From NCBI GenBank assembly GCA_028023455.1, contig JAQFVV010000317.1:693501-757500 (forward strand): DNA of 64,000 bases, read 5' to 3'. Below, one piece after another: positions 33,938 to 45,079 of the stretch (positions are counted from its first letter, which is position 1; every line of letters starts with the position of its first letter). The position numbers and the translations under genes were made by a program. The stretch is from Epiperipatus broadwayi (taxonomy: Eukaryota > Onychophora > Udeonychophora > Euonychophora > Peripatidae). Below the pieces are notes generated by a model. It was not told the DNA's origin. It saw only the letters and a list, made by a program, of their open reading frames with translations, and searched no databases.

Positions 33938-34812
33938 AGCCATCAATGGTTTGAGGAGTTCAAATATAGCACCATTAGTCAATTGGACTTTCAGAGCGAA
34001 GAAGTGTACTGAAAGCCTGAAAGTGTTAAGGACGAGGTATGCACAGAAGTTGAGGTCCAGAGAGAATTCCAAGACATCCACACGAAGATGGATCAACTCT
34101 GTACACAGCAAAATATTGAGTCAGGGATGCATGACAAGACCTTAGAGGTCATGGGCCATAATTTAAAGGGTCTGGAGGACAAGATGGCATCAACTGAGAC
34201 AAACAATCTTGTACAAGGTAACTTTAGAGAAAGTGATAGAAAATGCAAATGAAATGTGATCAAATCAGCCATATGGAGGAAGCCATCAGCCAAAGATTTA
34301 TACCTATTGAATTCCAGCTATGCCAAAAAACATAAGCCATTGGGGTGTGGCAGATAGCTGGGCCAAGGAACCCAGAATAATAAGGAGAAATGGAATGACA
34401 TAGGGAATAACCTAGATATTACCATCTCTTAATAGTTTGGAACCCACTTCCCACATCAGACAATGCCCAGGGTAGAAGATTATTTTCTCAATTTTAACTT
34501 GGAAGAGATAATTCCAAGTACATGTCAATCACAATCTGGATAAACAAATATCGACTCCACAATTAAACTCCATGAAGATGAACATAGTGCATAGCCATGC
34601 AACACAGATCAGCATGATGAGGCTTGAGGTTTTCAAGGTATCAGCCAATGATGCCCCTATAGAACACCTGAGGAATCTTAATCTATGCTTCATGAACTGG
34701 AATTTGTCAGAAGATGAAAAGTTAATCATTGCATATAGCCACCCTCAACTTGGTGCTTTTATGTGGGGGAAATCGTTATTTCAAATCGCCTCCACTTTTT
34801 ATGAAGATTAAT

Positions 34813-35590
34813 AAAATCTGTATTTGTGTATGTGTGTGGACAATTTTCCATGTTCATGGTAACTAATCATTATAATGAACCTCTTATAAAGGCTTTTTAT
34901 ATCCAAGGGATGGGGAGCCTAGAATATTTCTGAGTTTTTTCTCTCTCTTCAAAGAAAATATTTTTTATGAAATTAAAATTCACCTGGAATTTATTTCTAA
35001 TTACAACAAATCATTGTATACATACTTGTCAATAGACTATCTAGTATTGTAAATAATTATTTATCATTTGCATTATTTCAATGTATCAATAGTTATAACA
35101 GGATAGTAAACTTTTTCATATTTGTTTTAAATGGTCTTTTATGATGCTGTAAATATACATTCTGTATTAAAATTTTGAAGAATAATATTTAAAATAATTT
35201 ATGTATATATTTAATTAATGCACTATTATTTCCAAATGAAAATAACTTAAATCACAACTCATTTTCACACTAATGTTTATAAACAATAGAATTATATATT
35301 CTGAACAATGAGAATTACAGATGATATTATAATGTTTACATTATCTAAACAGTTTTATTTTTGATATATATTCAACCAGAAATGGTAATGCTAAATGTTA
35401 ATATATGCATATACAAGCATATGTGCTATGTTTACAAAAGTATTTGTTTATTCATATAATAATTAAACATTTTTTTCCTGGAAATATTGCCATATATATC
35501 TGCCTTCATCCTTTTTAAGAAATGTATCATTCCTTTAATATTGTTCTCTTTAAATTCCTGAGTTTTTTATTTCAAACCATTTCATATAAA
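34813..35590. other. AT-rich non-coding stretch
   Basis: No gene recognised. Confidence 0.5.
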
Positions 35591-35749
35591 AATAAAAAAT
35601 ATAAAACCATAAAACATCACATGATCACCATTTCGTATTCTTACACATGTTAATAAGAGTACCAAACTCTTGATACAGTACTCTTATTAACATGTGTAAG
35701 CATATGAAATGCTGATCATGTGATATTTTATTGTTTTATATTTTTTATT
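35591..35749. repeat. Long hairpin, 72-bp arms with 15-nt loop
   Basis: 35591-35662 and 35678-35749 are reverse complements with about seven differences. The inner 22 bp, including TTACACATGTTAATAAGAGT, are perfect. As RNA this would fold into a single long stem. It may be a small foldback MITE. No flanking duplication was identified. Confidence 0.8.
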
Positions 35750-36700
35750 ATTATATGATAATTCACATTTGTTCATTTTAGACTACACAGGCACATCTGT
35801 TTGCCAATATATATATATACATATGTCTGTGTGTGTTTTATATAAACCTATTGAGATAGTTGTAAATAACAGTGATAGATAATTGTATTTTAATCAAAAT
35901 CAGAATGCCAAATTAATATTTATGGCATTCTCAGTAGATCTTAATTTTATTTTAATTGTTATTAATAAATTGATATTTCAGTGTTAAAGTTATGCCAATG
36001 AATTTATTCAGTCCTAAATAGTTTTAGAATAGATATAAAATATTGTATGTTGTGAGCATATCTCTTCTTCACAGTAACAGTTATGGAGCTTTTGATCCTG
36101 AGCTAGATTTGTGCATAATGATCTGTTATATAAAAGGTGTTTATATTTAATGTTTATGGACATCCAGGTGATGATGATCCTGAATTGGCCTAAAAGAAAT
36201 ATTCTTTAAAGTCATGCACTACATTTTATTTAATTTAGTATTTATTAAAAATAAAGTTTATCATTGGCTAGTACATTAAGGGTACTAAGTGGGCAGAGTA
36301 TTGATGATGATGAGCATGTTTTAGTATCCATGTTTTTTTACTGTTGTATTCTTATAGATCAGCATTTCAAGTTTGTGCATTCAAATTATTGTCTAAATAT
36401 AAACTGGCAAGTGCTAAATAATTAGCTTGGGCTAAAGAAGACCCAGTTCAAATCCAGTTATGAGATTGACTGTTGATTTATTGTATTTTTGATCATTCTT
36501 GGTAATGAATGATTATTACTTTTATTTACTGCTGGTATAAACGTATGGTTAACATAGTTAGTAGTGTGTTATCCCTCAGCCTCATTTCATTCCCCATATT
36601 CATTTCCTTTTATCTTTAGATTTAAATTTTGATTTGCAGTTGACGATAATGAGTGCCATCATCCCAGGTTCACCCCTAAATTTTCCATACCATTACACTA
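35750..36700. other. AT-rich non-coding stretch with a B-box-like word
   Basis: No gene recognised. CAGTTCAAATCCAG at about 36448 resembles a tRNA/SINE B box, with a less clear A-box-like TAGCTTGGGCT at 36423. That is too little to call a SINE. Confidence 0.4.
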
Positions 36701-36734
36701 TATTCTATTTATCTACAGTGTCCAATTTACATAT

Positions 36735-37062
36735 CCATACAGAATATAGGAGATTTGAACACAGATTATTATCTACACTATCTCATTTCACTGATACACA
36801 TGATCACACACATGAGGAAAAAATCAATAATCACCAATAAACTTATTTCATGCTATACCAGCACTCATCAGCTGGTGGTCCAGATTATCATCTTCCATAT
36901 ATATATATAATCAGTGCTCAGTTTATATTAAGATAGTTAATCTTTATACTTAAATGGATAGACTTCAATCAACTCCAACTCTTCAGTCATCCATACCATT
37001 GAAAATCTGGTGATAGAATTCCCAAATCTCATGCTGATGCCAATATTGTCATGCCCATGTTG
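36735..37062 (-). repeat. Inverted copy A of the 37.2-kb MITE family
   Basis: Reverse complement of 37215-37540 with patchy identity: 'CACTGATACACATGATCACAC', 'TCAATAATCACCAATA', 'CCAGCACTCATCA' and 'GGTCCAGATTATCATC' are shared blocks. Together with copy B it forms a palindrome with a spacer of about 150 bp. Confidence 0.7.
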
Positions 37063-37159
37063 ACCTCAAGTCACTGACCCCTCATGTACAGGACTATCCA
37101 TTTAAATACATAGAAGAGGGATGGGCAGGATCCAAGCTTAATGTGTAATATTTGAAATA

Positions 37160-37575
37160 CAGGCACTCTTCATACACCTGGAGTTTAATTGTAAATATAG
37201 TGGGTTTGAACTCAAACAATATTGGCATCACTATGGGATTTGGGCTTTTCGTTATCGGATTTTCAGTGGAATGGATGGTTGAAGAGTTGGAGGTTGAAGT
37301 AGATTGAAGCCTGTCCATTAAAGTGTGAAGATTTGCTATCTTAATATAAACTGAGCATTGATTATATATGTATGTGAGAGATGATAATCTGGACCAAGTG
37401 ATGAGTGCTGGTTCAGCACAAAATACATATATTGGTGATTATTGATCTTTTCTATATATGTGTGATCATGTGTATCAGTGATATGAGATAGTATGGATAG
37501 TTGAAAGGTGCTTGAAAGTCTGTGTTCAAATTTCCTATATTTACAATTAGGCTCCAGGTATATGAAGAATGCCTG
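37160..37575 (+). mobile_element. 416-bp MITE with 41-bp TIRs and TA flanks (copy B)
   Basis: Ends 37160-37200 (CAGGCACTCTTCATACACCT start) and 37535-37575 are inverted repeats matching at 37 of 41 positions. Each end is flanked outside by TA (37158-37159 and 37576-37577), the signature of Tc1/mariner-like insertion. There is no transposase ORF. Related copies lie at 36735-37062 and 39985-40195. Confidence 0.75.
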
Positions 37576-37579
37576 TATC

Positions 37580-38215
37580 ATAGAAAATTATTTGCTTAAT
37601 GTCAAACTGTGATAAATCTTCTGATTGATGAATCTATTTATTGTTGGTAAATGATCCAATGAGATAAAGCTACCAATGATTTCTATTTTTACTAAATCAA
37701 TTTTAAAATAAGATTCTCCTGTTGTTATAATTTTTGATTTCATATTTTGTTGCAATGATATTTTTTTCCATATTCAACTATAAGTGTAGTGTCATTAGCA
37801 TATCAAAGGTTATTGACCTTTTTTATCCCAATTTTGAATTTCCATCAAATCTGTGTAGCAAGAACAACATTTTTACTTTCAAAATTCCAATTTATTTACA
37901 TCTATATTTAGGTCTAGTACAATTAATTCATTCAATTACCACCAACCTGATCACAAAACATGAGTGTTAAATATAAACAAAGAAAAGTATTGTACATCAA
38001 AGAGACATTTCATAATTACTGAGTCCATAAGATTGATTACTAAGTATTCTGGCAATTCCAATCCTGAACTTCGTCAATAAGGAATTTAAATTCTGGAGCA
38101 GACTCTTGGGCTGTAGCAGCTGGGACCATCATAAGAGTCATTAAAGAGTTATCTGGCCCCAGGTCTAATCTGCTACCCTGGCTGACATGTGTGTATATCT
38201 TCTTTAATTTGTGAA
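37580..38215. other. Non-coding stretch; right part probably element 3' sequence
   Basis: 37580-38040 is AT-rich with no gene. 38041-38215 is less AT-rich and, being just 3' of the minus-strand LINE fragment, is probably its 3' region. Confidence 0.45.
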
Positions 38216-38221
38216 GGATAC

Positions 38222-38595
38222 CTAAGAATAGTTCATCAATTGAGCAATCTGATCCCTTGTTAAAAATAGCTTTGCATCAATGATGATGGAGCAGATTGAA
38301 AACTTTATCATTGTGGTGAGCCTGATCTGTCCTAAATATCTTTTTTTGAGAGCATATTTTAGTGATATACTAGCAGAGTCTGATTTGTTGATTCTTTTCA
38401 ATGCAATGTTATGTAGATCTTTCCATACTCCACGTTGGTCGAGAATATGGGCCATGGATTCTTCTGATCTGAAGCATAGGGAGCAGATGGGTTTCCTTTG
38501 ATAACAGAGGAAGGCTGCCATAGGGAGAGCCCCAAGATTGACCTTCAGAAGAAAATCTACAAACTTGGGGCCAAGCTTGTGGGAAATATTGCATG
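38222..38595 (-). pseudogene. L1/Tx1-like LINE ORF2 C-terminal fragment
   Basis: Read on the minus strand it gives 'PKFVDFLLKVNLGALPM' then 'AAFLCYQRKPICSLCFRSEE', aligning with 'PKFLDYLIKVNLNAMHT' and 'WFLHYKRG' plus 'PICSNCLMHEETFEH' near the end of the large element at 62175-62330. The C-terminal zinc knuckle C-x2-C-x8-H-x4-C is recognisable, but its last cysteine is arginine here, a single C/T transition from TGT or TGC. Only the extreme C-terminus remains, as in a strongly 5'-truncated LINE insertion. The frame is otherwise open for about 120 codons. Confidence 0.75.
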
Positions 38596-38599
38596 AGAC

Positions 38600-39984
38600 A
38601 AGGAGAAATAGAACTTTCTAGAATAGAAGAAAGAAAATATAAATAGAGAAAAATCAAACAATCTGGATTATTATTCTCTGATTATTCTTATTATGATTAG
38701 AATTTGTGGTGTTTTGAAAGTTTAATATGTACCCAAAGGAAAAGAAAAAACCACTGTTGGTTTAAGAAATATAAAAGTGAAGCCTTGGGGAGATCCGTCA
38801 TCTATGGAAAGAAATATTTTCCCCAGAATGAAATGTTAATGTTGGAATAAAATTTTATGTGTGCCAACATGATGATGTGGGGATAAAGTTCTAAATGTGC
38901 TTTACTTTATCCCACTGCCCGTGATAACAAATATGCTACCAAAGTTGAAGTCCACATCCAACCCATTCATCTCATAAAATAGTATAATTTATCTCATCCA
39001 CTGTTTCATTAAAAGTTCAAAGTAAAGACATTTTCAGACAATGTCTATGGTCATATTTTCACTGAGTAAGCTTACTTTCTATATGTATGTGAATGATGTC
39101 AGTTCCTAGGGGCTAAAAGTAATCTTTGTGTTTTATTTTAATTTATCATCTTTCTTTGTATTTTAATTTATGTAAACAACCTTAAACCAAAGTGATTATT
39201 ATATGTATTAAATAATAATTTCCAACCATTAAATATGTATATATGCTTGCATTTTATTAAAACATTTGAGAACGTTTTTTTTTTTTATTTCTTATTTCTT
39301 TAATTGTTAGCTTAGTTAAAATATATACATGCATTTTCAAATGGATCATTGTGATCTACTCTTATTAACATGACTCCATCAGTATAAATACTACCTGCCT
39401 TAACTGAGCTAGCTAAAATCGGGCTTATATCATTATGCTATCATCACCCTATATTAACCCATCAGAATAATCCTTATGTAAACCCTAGGATTGGTGCTTG
39501 GATTCAGATAATACTGGTGGCTATAAATATGCAGATTAGGAAACATTGATTATGAATTTAGAAAGGTTATTGCTGAGCACATATAGATATATTTATCTCC
39601 AGATCAGTGGCTACTATAAAGCCATCTTGTTAAATTACAAATAATAGGTAATAGGTTTCATTCAGATTTATGATTAACCAAATATAAAGTCATTAAGATG
39701 GGGGGGATTGTTACATAAATTATAGATAATATTTTGATTTTTTACAATGAAAGTATTTTAATTTTTATATATATTGAAAGAAAAAATATCCATTAACATA
39801 GAAGGCTTTGCAATAAATTAACTGAATTTTGTTATATATAATTTCAGTTGTTATATTTATCATATTTTTAACATTATAATTATACAATTATGATTATACA
39901 AAATTACTTTTATTAGTTACATTTTTAACTACATTGGTGTGACAAGAATCTCAGCGTCAGTGGCCTTTCAGCATTCCATCATCA
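38600..39984. other. AT-rich non-coding stretch
   Basis: No gene recognised. The part at 39350-39550 is slightly less AT-rich; TACTCTTATTAACATG at 39358 repeats the core of the hairpin at 35.6 kb. Confidence 0.45.
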
Positions 39985-40195
39985 GATGTTCAATTGGATG
40001 GACAGTTGAGGAGTGTGGAGTGGATTGAAGCCTGTCTATTAAAGTATGAAGATTGGCTATCTTAATATATATCTGAGCACTGATGATTGCTGTTTTAGCA
40101 TGAAATATTTAACATATATGTGTTCATGTGTATCAGTGATATGAGATGGAGTGGTGGGGTATGTGAAAGTCTGTGCTCATATACCCTATATATTA
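39985..40195 (+). repeat. Copy C of the 37.2-kb MITE family
   Basis: Same orientation as copy B. Shared blocks include 'GATTGAAGCCTGTC', 'TTAAAGTRTGAAGATT', 'GCTATCTTAATATA', 'ATGTGTATCAGTGATATGAGA' and 'GTGAAAGTCTGTG'. The right TIR is not preserved. Confidence 0.65.
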
Positions 40196-41470
40196 CTATT
40201 AATTTGTAAAAGCAATGACAAATAATAATATGAATAATGCTTTCAATGTGCATATCATCTTCAGATTTATTATTGTAGTTTTCTTCTTTATGAATGTTAT
40301 TATTAAAATAAATATTTGAAACAGGTTGGATCAAAAATAATGTTTATTTCTTATTGGAAAAAAAAGACTCTCTAAATGAAGTACTTCTGTTGATGTTATG
40401 GATTCTATTGGTTGGGTGAAAGACTCCTATTTTTGTTATAAAAAAAACTGTTATTAATATATCACTGATATGTATTTTATTACATTTTCATTTACCATTG
40501 CCAAATTCCCTCCACTCACAACTTTGATGCCATCCATTTCAGATAAATACACTAATGATTATTACTAATCATTTTTGAAACTAGAGATTATCTCTAGCAC
40601 TGATAGGTATTGCTATATCTTATTTTTTTTATATTTAGATGCAGATTAATCTTAAGGAACTACTAAAAATATTTCAATTTTAAAACTGACATACCAAAAT
40701 ATACAATTTATGAATAGTTTTAAAATTAACTTACATAATGGGAATATTACACGATTATATTTGGAGATGGCACTGATAGTCCTTCTGCCTTAAATCATTT
40801 TTCTATGCATCTCTTAACATTATTCTTTTATGCTAATCATACTCATTTGTTGCTAGAAAACAAAATTAACAATATTGATGTATTCATTTTTAAAAAAATC
40901 TGCAGAGGTCAATATTTTTCATTGGATGGAAAAGTCAAAGTTATTTAGTACAACCTCCCCTCATTTGATAGCTCCAATTTATTGTTCTCTGATTTTGAGG
41001 TCATTTATGACATTACTTCAAGAAGATTTTTGGATTAGCCAAAAAATTCAAAGTTTGCACAGTTTATTAAAAATTAAGGATTATTTTTACACAATAATTT
41101 ATAATAAATATTTAAAATCTAAAGAATATGTGTATACTCTTTGATTTTATTCATATTTTTTTACTTTTTTTAAATAGTAATTAATAAATTAGAGAATAAA
41201 GTTTATAAAACAAATTATGATCAGTAACATCATATTTTTTTTTAAATAGATCCATAACACCTTTACCAATAAAGTGCTAATAGCTATTTAGTTATTTTGA
41301 AAATAGTTTATGCAGTGTTATATTTTAGAGCAGAATTTGATAGATTCCTAAAGAATTCACATTTATTCATATTTTCAATATTTGTAAACTTTAAATATAG
41401 TTTTAAAATGTTTTTCATTTATAAACTTATATTTCTAACAAATTAAATGTTGAACATTCACAGAACTATC
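40196..41470. other. AT-rich non-coding stretch
   Basis: No gene recognised. An 89-codon open frame at 40875-41144 is Phe/Leu/Lys-rich, without a motif or homologue I know, and is probably chance. Confidence 0.45.
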
Positions 41471-41471
41471 A

Positions 41472-41614
41472 ATATATAAATAAGCATTTATTTTGTATAG
41501 CGTCTGTATACGATTGTATTAAATTCAAATATCGGCATTGGCTTGAAATGCCAATATTTGAATTTAATACAATCATATACAGACGCTATACAAAATAAAT
41601 GCTTATTTATATAT
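41472..41614. repeat. Near-perfect hairpin, 68-bp arms with 7-nt loop
   Basis: 41472-41539 and 41547-41614 are reverse complements at 66 of 68 positions, with loop GGCTTGA. Both mismatches are CG in the left arm against the CA/TG product of CpG decay in the right arm. A partial echo, ATTGGCTTGAAATGCCGATA, lies at 41873, so the stem-loop tip belongs to a larger repeat of about 440 bp. Confidence 0.9.
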
Positions 41615-41869
41615 GATTAAGTTTCAGTTGGAATGATGTTTAGTAAATTCTAGACAATTTCATCAACGTCATTCATTCAGACTTCGTATAGAGTAATTTA
41701 AAGTGACTGTTCTATCGTCACACTTTCTTCGCCAGTACTTCAGATTTGATCATGTATAAATATTTGAGTTGTAGGAATAAGAGGGAATCCTTTTATTCCT
41801 GCATAAATGCTATATCTTGTATTGGTCAGAAAGTATTCATTTATTATTAACACTCTCAAAGCGTTTGCA

Positions 41870-41910
41870 CAATTGGCTTGAAATGCCGATATTAGAACTA
41901 TCAATAGAAA
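41870..41910 (+). repeat. Partial echo of the 41.5-kb hairpin
   Basis: ATTGGCTTGAAATGCCGATA (41873) reproduces the hairpin loop and right-arm start and is followed by GAACTATCAATA (41896), which also occurs just before the hairpin's left arm at 41463. Confidence 0.7.
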
Positions 41911-43062
41911 ATGTCAGCCTGCTAAAAGGATTATTAAGTTTAAATTTATTTACATTTTTTTAATATTTATTATATTTTATTCAGTTTGTTGTTTTTATAG
42001 TTTATTAACTTAATAGATAATTTAATATTTAAATTTTTATGATGTATTATTAAATTATTGTGAAAATTGCATCTTTAACAAATTCCTGAAAATTTCAATA
42101 TGATATTTCTATTAATGATAAAGTTAAAGCAGTTGTTTATTAGGAATGATTATTGATAATTATATTTGGCAAAATTATTCATCAATATAAAAATAAAAAA
42201 GTAATTTATACAATAAAGAATTGAAAATTTATTTTAAGAGCATCATAAAATAAAAAATATATAACACAATACATAAAATGTTACTAAATATGAAAACAAA
42301 AATTTCTGGCACTATTCTTGAAACAAACTTTTGTATGAGGTTATCTCTTTTGTCATTTTGTTTAGCATATTGTTTATAAAGCTTGGCTAAATATTTTTAT
42401 TGGGAGTGAGGTGAATTGTAAATGATAGTATGATATACATTCAATTTTGTTTGTTGTAGCATTTTATAACAAATCACTATTTTTATAATTGTCTTTTAGA
42501 AAATCAGCCTGAGCAGAATATTTGACAAAAAAAGAATATGTGTATTACTTACAATGTTTAGGCATAAGCTAAATCAAGGCAAAGTTATATAAGTACATTT
42601 ATAGCTTCAATAGACTTTGAGTTAAGTAAAATTATTTTTTTGCACATTTATTATTAACCATATGAAATTTGAAAAAGTTTTATAATTTCACTATTAATAT
42701 TGTAATCATATATTTAACTTTATAGGTTAGATATATGTTTTAATCATTAAAAAAATGTCTAAGACTATAATAAATAAATTTCTTCATCTATACTATTGTA
42801 ACAAAAATCTTAAATTATATGTTTCAATAGTATGAGTTAAAGTAATTCAGTTAGTCTAGTCAGTTAGCAGTTATTTAAAAAACTTATTTTAGGTTGTTTA
42901 ATATTTACTTAAAAGAATAAATTTAATAATTTTAAACTAAAGAAAATTTACTCTACAGTTTAATATGTTTCAAGTAGATGTAATAGATAAAGTTTTTCTA
43001 TGCTGTCTGAAATTGTCAGTTAACTTTGTTGGGACGTTAATTTTTAAAATAAATAGTTTTAG
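41911..43062. other. AT-rich non-coding stretch
   Basis: No gene recognised up to the sharp composition change at the start of the RTE element. Confidence 0.5.
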
Positions 43063-45036
43063 GTTGAAGACAAAGAAGAAGGGGAAGATCTTTGGACAAG
43101 TACTGCAAACAACATCTGTGTAATTGGGGATCAAGTTCTTGGCCAAACGTCGGGTGTGATAAAAGAGGATAAAGAGACTTGGTGGTGGAATGCAGAAGTG
43201 CAGAAAAAAATTGGGAATAAGAAAATAGCCAAAAAGGAGTGGGACAAAGACAGAGGGGAAAGTAGTAGGGTCAAATATAATATAGCAAAGAAAGAAGCAA
43301 AGAAAGCTGTTGCCAAAGCCAAGTTTGACACATACTCAGATTTATATGAAAGTTTAGAGAAAGAAGAAGGAGTTAAGAAGATTTTGCGTATTGCAAAACA
43401 ACGAGATAAGAGTGGTAAAGATACTTACCAAGCAAATAGAATAAAAGACTCTAACAATAAGGTGTTGTGTGGCAAGAATGAAATCATAGCTAGATGGCAG
43501 CAATATTATGAGCACCTACTAAATGAAGAAAACTTTCGGATTGACAAGGGATTTGGGACTCCAAATTTGGGCCCAGCTTTAAAGATCAGTAGGGAAGAAG
43601 TTAGACAAGCAGTCAGAAGAATGAAATGTGGGAAATCGGTGGGTCCAGATAACATCCCTGTAGAGGTATGGAAGGTAATGGGAGAAGAGGGAATCACCTT
43701 TCTGACCAAACTTTTTAATAACATCATGATCACGGAGAAAATGCCAGATGAATGGAGGAGAAGCATTTTGGTTCCAATCTATAAGAATAAGGGAGATATT
43801 CTAGAATGTAGTAATTATTGAGGAATAAAGCTGATGAGCCACACAATGAAAATATGGGAGAGAATAATAGCAAATAGGCTACGGCAGGAAATAGACATCA
43901 GCGAAGAACAGTTTGGTTTTATGCCAGGTAGAGGAACCACAGATGCAATTTTTGCACTGTGGCAACTTATAGAAAAACATAGAGAAGTCAACCAGGAAAT
44001 TGTTCTAATATTCATTGATTTGGAAAAAGCATTTGATAGAGTACCTAGAGATGAACTTTGGAGATGCCTAAGGAAAAAGCTGGTTCAGGAAAAATACATT
44101 CGTCTGATTCAAGATATGTATCAAGGCTGTCAAACCAGTGTGAGATGTAGTTCAGGAGAAACAGACTCATTTCAGGTGAAAGTGGGTGTGCATCAGGGAT
44201 CAGCCCTGAGTCCCCTACTATTTAATATCGTTATTGATGTCCTAACAGAGGATATTCGTAGGGAAGCACCCTGGAACATGATGTATGCCGATGATATAGT
44301 GATTGCAACTCAAAACATCAAGGAAGCTCAGGATAGGATAGAAGAGTGGAGGAAAGCACTGGAGGAAGGAGGAATGAGAATTAGCAGAAATAAAACTGAA
44401 GTGCTCTTCTGTGGTAATGGTGGAGGAAGCATTTTGTTAGGGGGAAAGAAGTTGCCTGAGGCTGAAAAATTTAAATATCTCGGGGCCTGGATGAATAAAG
44501 ATTGATCACTGGATGGAGAAGTTGTTGGGAGAACTCAAGCTGGTTGGAATAATTGGAGAAGGGTCTCTGGGATACTCTGCGATAGGAGAATAGGTGCAAG
44601 GTTGAAAGGAAAAGTATATAAAACTGTGGTGCGTCCGGCATTGATGTATGGTGCAGAAACATGGCCGATCACTAAGAAAATAGAAGACAAGCAATGTGTA
44701 ACAGAAATGAGAATGCTTAGGTTTGCCTCGGGCCTCACTAGAAAGGACAAAGTGAAAAATGAAGTAATTCGAGAAAATATGAGAGTGAGAATGATCAGTG
44801 AAAAAATAAAAGAATCAAGGTTGAGATGGTTTGGTCATGTTAAGAGAAGAGAAGAAAATTACATTGGAAGGAAGATTTTGGAGATGGAACCACCGGGGAA
44901 AAGACCCAGGGGTAGACCTAAGATCAGATGGATTGATCGGGTGAGAAAGGACTTGCAGGAGATGTCACTTAGGGAGGAAATGACTTTAGATCGAGTAGCC
45001 TGGAGAAGATTGATCTGCATCAGCGACCCCACTTGA
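43063..45036 (+). pseudogene. RTE reverse transcriptase with two nonsense codons
   Basis: One frame of 657 codons runs from 43063 to the natural stop at 45034-45036, broken only by TGA at codon 253 (43819) and TGA at codon 481 (44503). Blocks in order: 'DKETWWWNAEVQKKI' in the linker; 'GPDNIPVEVWK' near codon 194; 'NY*GIKLMSHTMKIWERI', where the stop replaces the Arg of the conserved NYRGIKL (CGA to TGA); motif A 'FIDLEKAFDRVP' from codon 317; motif B 'HQGSALSPLLFN' from codon 377; catalytic 'YADDIV' from codon 408; 'FKYLGAW'; 'YGAETWPI'; and the C-terminal 'RLRWFGHVKRREE' and 'GRPKIRWIDRVRKDL'. All catalytic aspartates remain. The apurinic endonuclease domain is absent because of 5' truncation. 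Confidence 0.9.
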
Positions 45037-45074
45037 TGTGGGATTAATCAAGCTGTGGAAGAAGAAGAAGAAGT
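43063..45074 (+). mobile_element. RTE-clade LINE, 5'-truncated, nearly open
   Basis: Begins abruptly within the endonuclease-RT linker and ends in a short (GAA)n run at 45058-45072. The word GTTTTAG occurs on both sides (43056-43062 and 45073-45079), a possible 7-bp target-site duplication. It is a different RTE subfamily from the 7.3 and 23.6 kb copies. Its composition contrasts sharply with the surrounding AT-rich DNA, and only two stops interrupt about 1.97 kb, so it is the youngest coding element here. Confidence 0.85.
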
Positions 45075-45079
45075 TTTAG

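Larger units (their letters stand above)
32257..34812 (+). mobile_element. Possible LTR-retrotransposon remnant (LTR, primer-binding site, gag-like ORF)
   Basis: A candidate LTR runs from TGTTAATAC (about 32257) to ATTACA (32635). Two bases later comes TGGTGCCCAAAC (32638-32649), which resembles the primer-binding sites of tRNA-primed retroelements. A TATATA-like box lies at about 32329. Less than 1 kb downstream is a coiled-coil ORF in the place of gag. No pol and no second LTR were found. The call is an inference from layout and may be wrong. Confidence 0.35.

Noticed and set aside
36423-36460. tRNA gene or SINE suggested by CAGTTCAAATCC
   Set aside because: The A box is weak, no cloverleaf can be drawn and no tail or second copy was seen.
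40875-41144. 89-codon open frame
   Set aside because: AT-driven composition, no motif and no splice or promoter context.
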